DNA of 64,000 nucleotides from Membranipora membranacea (lineage: Eukaryota > Bryozoa > Gymnolaemata > Cheilostomatida > Membraniporidae). The stretch covers positions 7,998,001 through 8,062,000 of the forward strand of contig OU612069.1 of NCBI GenBank assembly GCA_914767715.1. The letters are read 5' to 3'. Each line of letters opens with the position of its first letter. The first letter of the stretch is position 1. Positions 59,401 through 64,000 of this stretch are shown in pieces. The notes beneath the pieces were generated by a model. It was not told the DNA's origin. It saw only the letters and a program-made list of their open reading frames with translations, and did no database searches. The position numbers and the translations under genes were made by a program.

Positions 59401-62400
59401 GATCAAAAAATAGATTTCGTTCCAACCTACCTCAAAAGGAGAAGCAACTCCTGCTCGTCTCAAATCTGAAATCCGTTTTGTTTTGCGGATCTCCCTTCTC
59501 CGTCAGCACCAACTTTAACGACGCCCACTTTCGCACTAAAAAAACATGCCCAACGGCAGCAGTAAAAAATTCAAAGTCTATCACAATCATATGAAACTCT
59601 GACCAGTTCAAGCCCTCAAACACCTTATTCAAAATCCAGAATATGGAGATTCTCAGATAACCTGGCTGCTAATTAAGCTGACTTGAAATTTACAAAAATA
59701 TACCAAGGGAGGGTATCACGCTTTTTTTTCGCTCGGATCAGAAAATAGATTTCGTTCCAACCTACCTCAAAAGGAGAAGCAACTCCTGCTCTCTCAAATC
59801 TGAAATCCGTTTTGTTTTGCGGGTCTCCCTTCTCCGTCAGCACCAACTTTAAAGACGCCCACTTTCGCACTAAAAAAACATGCCAAACGGCAGCAGTAAA
59901 AAATTCAAAGTCTATCACAATCATATGAAACTCTGACCAGTTCAAGCCCTCAAACACCTTATTCAAAATCCAGAATATGGAGATTCTCAGATAACCTGGC
60001 TGCTAATTAAGCTGACTTGAAATTTACAAAAATATACCAAGGGAGGGTATCACGCTTTTTTTCGCTCGGATCAAAAAATAGATTTCGTTCCAACCTACCT
60101 CAAAAGCAGAAGCAACTCCTGCTCGTCTCAAATCTGAAATCCGTTTTGGTTTGCGGGTCTCCCTTCTCCGTCATCACCAACTTTAACGACGCCCACTTTC
60201 GCACTAAAAAAACATGCCAAACGGCAGCAGTAAAAAATTCAAAGTCTATCACAATCATATGAAACTCTGACCAGTTCAAGCCCTCAAACACCTTTTTCAA
60301 AATCCAGAATATGGAGATTCTCAGATAACCTGGCTGCTAATTAAGCTGACTTGAAATTTACAAAAATATACCAAGGGAGGGTATCACGCTTTTTTTTCGC
60401 TCGGATCAAAAAATAGATTTCGTTCAAACCTACCTCAAAAGGAGAAGCAACTCCTGCTCGTCTCAAATCTGAAATCCGTTTTGTTTTGCGGGTCTCCCTT
60501 CTCCGTCAGCACCAACTTTAACAACGCCCACTTTCGCACTAAAAAAACATGCCAAACGGCAGCAGTAAAAAATAAAAAGTCTATCACAATCATATGAAAC
60601 TCTGACCAGTTCAAGCCCTCAAACACCTTATTCAAAATCCAGAATATGGAGATTCTCAGATAACCTGGCTGCTAATTAAGCTGACTTGAAATTTACAAAA
60701 ATATACCAAGGGAGGGTATCACGCTTTTTTTTCGCTCGGATCAAAAAATAGATTTCGTTCCAACCTACCTCAAAAGGAGAAGCAACTCCTGCTCGTCTCA
60801 AATCTGAAATCCGTTTTGTTTTGCGGGTCTCCCTTCTCCCTCAGCACCAACTTTAACAACGCCCACTTTCGCACTAAAAAAACATGCCAAACGGCAGCAG
60901 TAAAAAATTCAAAGTCTATCACAATCATATGAAACTCTGACCAGTTCGAGCCCTCAAACACCTTATTCAAAATCCAGAATATGGAGATTCTCAGATAACC
61001 TGGCTGCTAATTAAGCTGACTTGAAATTTACATAAATATACCAAGGGAGGGTATCACGCTTTTTTTTCGCTCGGATCAGAAAATAGATTTCGTTCCAACC
61101 TACCTCAAAAGGAGAAGCAACTCCTGCTCTCTCAAATATGAAATTCGTTTTGTTTTGCGGGTCTCCCTTCTCCGTCAGCACCAACTTTAACGACGCCCTC
61201 TTTCGCACTAAAAAAACATGCCAAACGGCAGCAGTAAAAAATTCAAAATCTATCACAATCATATGAAACTCTGACCAGTTCAAGCCCTCAAACAACTTAT
61301 TCAAAATCCAGAATATGGAGATTCTCAGATAACCTGGTTGCTAATTAAGCTGACTTGAAATTTACAAAAATATACCAAGGGAGGGTATCACGCTTTTTTT
61401 TCGCTCGGATCAAAAAATAGATTTCGTTCCAACCTACCTCAAAAGGAGAAGCAACTCCTGCTCGTCTCAAATCTGAAATCCGTTTTGTTTTGCGGGTCTC
61501 CCTTCTCCGTCAGCACCAACTTTAACGACGCCCACTTTCGCACTAACAAAACATGCCAAACGGCAGCAGTAAAAAATTCAAAGTCTATTACAATCATATG
61601 AAACTCTGACCAGTTCAAGCCTTCAAACACCTTATTCAAAATCCAGAATATGGAGATTCTCAGATAACCTGGCTGCTAATTAAGCTGACTTGAAATTTAC
61701 AAAAATATACCAAGGGAGGGTATCACGCTTTTTTTTCGCTCGGATCAAAAAATAGATTTCGTTCCAACCTACCTCAAAAGGAGAAGCAACTCCTGCTCGT
61801 CTCAAATCTGAAATCCGTTTTGTTTTGCGGGTCTCCCTTCTCCGTCAGCACCAACTTTAACAACGCCCACTTTCGCACTAAAAAAACATGCCAAACGACA
61901 GCAGTAAAAAATTCAAAGTCTATCACAATCATATGAAACTCTGACCAGTTCGAGCCCTCAAACACCTTATTCAAAATCCAGAATATGGAGATTCTCAGAT
62001 AACCTGGCTGCTAATTAAGCTGACTTGAAATTTACAAAAATATACCAAGGGAGGGTATCACGCTTTTTTTTCGCTCGGATCAAAAAATAGATTTCGTTCC
62101 AACCTACCTCAAAAGGAGAAGCAACTCCTGCTCGTCTCAAATCTGAAATCCGTTTTGTTTTGCAGGTCTCCCTTCTCCGTCAGCACCAACTTTAACGACG
62201 CCCACTTTCGCACTAAAAAAACATGACAAACGACAGCAGTAAAAAATTCAAAGTCTATCACAATCATATGAAACTCTGGCCAGTTCAAGCCCTCAAACAC
62301 CTTATTCCAAATCCAGAATATGGAGATTCTCAGATAACCTGGCTGCTAATTAAGCTGACTTGAAATTTACAAAAATATACCAAGGGAGGGTATCACGCTT

Positions 62401-64000
62401 TTTTTTCGCTCGGATCAAAAAATAGATTTCGTTCCAACCTACCTCAAAAGGAGAAGCAACTCCTGCTCGTCTCAAATCTGAAATCCGTTTTGTTTTGCGG
62501 GTCTCCCTTCTCCGTCAGCACCAACTTTAACAACGCCCACTTTCGCCCTAAAAAAACATGCCAAACGGCAGCAGTAAAAAATTCAAAGTCTATCACAATC
62601 ATATGAAACTCTGACCAGTTCGAGCCCTCAAACACCTTATTCAAATTCCAGAATATGGAGATTCTCAGATAACCTGGCTGCTAATTAAGCTGACTTGAAA
62701 TTTACATAAGTATACCAAGGGAGGGTATCACGCTTTTTTTTCGCTCGGATCAGAAAATAGATTTCGATCCAACCTACCTCAAAAGGAGAAGCAACTCCTG
62801 CTCTCTCAAATCTGAAATCCGTTTTGTTTTGCGGGTGTCCCTTCTCCGTCAGCACCAACTTTAACGACGCCCACTTTCGCACTAAAAAAACATGCCAAAC
62901 GGCAGCAGTAAAAAATTCAAAGTCTATCACAATCATATGAAACTCTGACCAGTTCAAGCCCTCAAACACCTTTTTCAAAATCCAGAATATGGAGATTCTC
63001 AGATAACCTGGCTGCTAATTAAGCTGACTTGAAATTTACAAATATATACCAAGGGAGGGTATCACGCTTTTTTTTCGCTCGGATCAAAAAATAGATTTCG
63101 TTCCAACCTACCTCAAAAGGAGAAGCAACTCCTGCTCGTCTCAACTCTGAAATCCGTTTTGTTTTGCGGGTCTCCCTTCTCCGTCAGCACCAACTTTAAC
63201 GACGCCCACTTTTGCACTAAAAAAACATGCCAAACGGCAGCAGTAAAAAATTCAAAGTCTATCACAATCATATGAAACTCTGACCAGTTCAAGCCCTCAA
63301 ACACCTTATTCAAAATCCAGAATATGGAGATTCTCAGATAACCTGGCTGCTAATTAAGCTGACTTGAAATTTACAAAAATATACCAAGGGAGGGTATCAC
63401 GCTTTTTTTTCGCTCGGATCAAAAAATAGATTTCGTTCCAACCTACCTCAAAAGCAAAAGCAACTCCTGCTCGTCTCAAATCTGAAATCCGTTTTGTTTT
63501 GCGGGTCTCCCTTCTCTGTCAGCACCAACTTTAACGACGCCCGCTTACGCACTAACAAAACATGCCAAACGGCAGCAGTAAAAAATTCAAAGTCTATTAC
63601 AATCATATGAAACTCTGACCAGTTCAAGCCTTCAAACACCTTATTCAAAATCCAGAATATGGAGATTCTCAGATAACCTGGCTGCTAATTAAGCTGACTT
63701 GAAATTTACAAAAATATACCAAGGGAGGGTATCACGCTTTTTTTTCGCTCGGATCAAAAAATAGATTTCGTTCCAACCTACCTCAAAAGGAGAAGCAACT
63801 GCTGCTCGTCTCAAATCTGAAATCCGTTTTGTTTTGCGGGTCTCCCTTCTCCGTCAGCACCAACTTTAACGACGCCCACTTTCGCACTAAAAAAACATGC
63901 CATACGGCAGCAGTAAAAAATTCAAAGTCTATCACAATCATATGAAACTCTGACCAGTTCAAGCCCTCAAACACCTTATTCAAAATCCAGAATATGGAGA
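53476..64000. repeat. 8-unit higher-order tandem (2677 bp) and its 7362-bp-offset copy
   Basis: The variant series CHVFLV/GDLQ, FLGRKWALL, GHPQ, VQKWA/FRVE, RKRAS/CFCF, SSSCF, AVGHV repeats at offset 2677 (about 54440-57173 and 57117-59850). A longer stretch from about 53476 is repeated from about 60838 to the window end at offset 7362 (22 units). Confidence 0.88.

Larger units (their letters stand above)
23521..64000. repeat. Satellite array, about 121 units of about 335 bp, runs off the window
   Basis: The landmarks GGCTGCTAATTAAGCTGACT, GGGAGGGTATCACGC, GGAGAAGCAACTCC, CATGCCAAACGGCAGCAG and AATCCAGAATATGG recur in the same order and orientation every 334-335 bp. Positions of one landmark run from 23819 to 63983 in about 120 steps. 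Most units differ from the majority form by a few bases. Rare length variants are 334 bp (single-base deletions) and 338 bp (near 28470). There are no terminal inverted repeats and no spacers. A 66-codon minus-strand frame occurs in most units (starting MNKVFEGLNW), with some broken by a stop or indel. Confidence 0.97.

Noticed and set aside
23583-63983. About 100 separate small genes of 66-97 codons
   Set aside because: They are the same frame in each satellite unit. Recurrent differences are mainly amino-acid-changing, several units are broken, and a second frame overlaps on the other strand.
23521-64000. CRISPR-like regular repeat array
   Set aside because: The whole 335-bp unit repeats without unique spacers, no cas genes are present and the context is eukaryotic. 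It is a satellite.
23521-64000. 335-bp unit as a dimer of a 167-bp monomer
   Set aside because: Comparing the two halves by eye shows no alignment beyond short A-tracts.

Overview
The window is eukaryotic, almost certainly from an animal, and probably from an invertebrate with a repeat-rich genome. It shows short phase-compatible exons with GT/AG junctions, tRNA-derived SINE-like copies, cut-and-paste DNA transposon remnants with target-site duplications, and a long tandem satellite. There are no bacterial operons, RBSs or terminators. The species cannot be named from the sequence alone.

Region 1 (about 1-18.9 kb) holds one plus-strand, multi-exon gene whose 5' end lies outside the window. 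I assembled 16 consecutive cysteine-rich exons (1033-13346) in which every junction keeps the reading frame. They encode about 860 residues with about 113 cysteines. Two module types alternate: 'DxDC' modules (C-x5/6-DC-x5-C-x4-C) and EB-like/EGF-like modules (C-x5-C-x9-C-x4-C-x-C-x10-C in two exons with identical spacing). The last of these exons carries a single transmembrane helix followed by a basic stop-transfer. Small frame-neutral exons then encode a charged cytoplasmic tail. Tail exons and their surroundings have been duplicated up to three times, giving two near-identical Lys/Ser-rich terminal exons (17328-17497, 18181-18350), a diverged third one (18774-18886), and a possible short alternative end (15688-15752). 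The product looks like a type I single-pass surface protein with two furin-type sites in its ectodomain.

The introns and tail duplications carry mobile DNA. These are a 449-bp hAT-like element (3794-4242), a 788-bp TIR element (16453-17240) whose empty site survives in the neighbouring tandem copy, a 216-bp foldback element with G-rich arms (9703-9918), two SINE-like families with two copies each, and several microsatellites.

Region 2 (18.9-23.5 kb) is a spacer with no supported gene. It contains a GC-rich minisatellite and perhaps a decayed reverse-transcriptase fragment.

Region 3 (about 23.52-64.0 kb, running off the right edge) is a head-to-tail satellite of about 121 units of about 335 bp. 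The units at the left edge are the most divergent. The interior has nested higher-order repeats: a 5-unit tandem (1674 bp), a 5692-bp-offset duplication, an 11-unit tandem (3678 bp) and an 8-unit tandem (2677 bp, part of it copied again at a 7362-bp offset). Almost every unit keeps a 66-codon minus-strand open frame, but the differences between units are mostly amino-acid-changing, so I do not call these frames genes.
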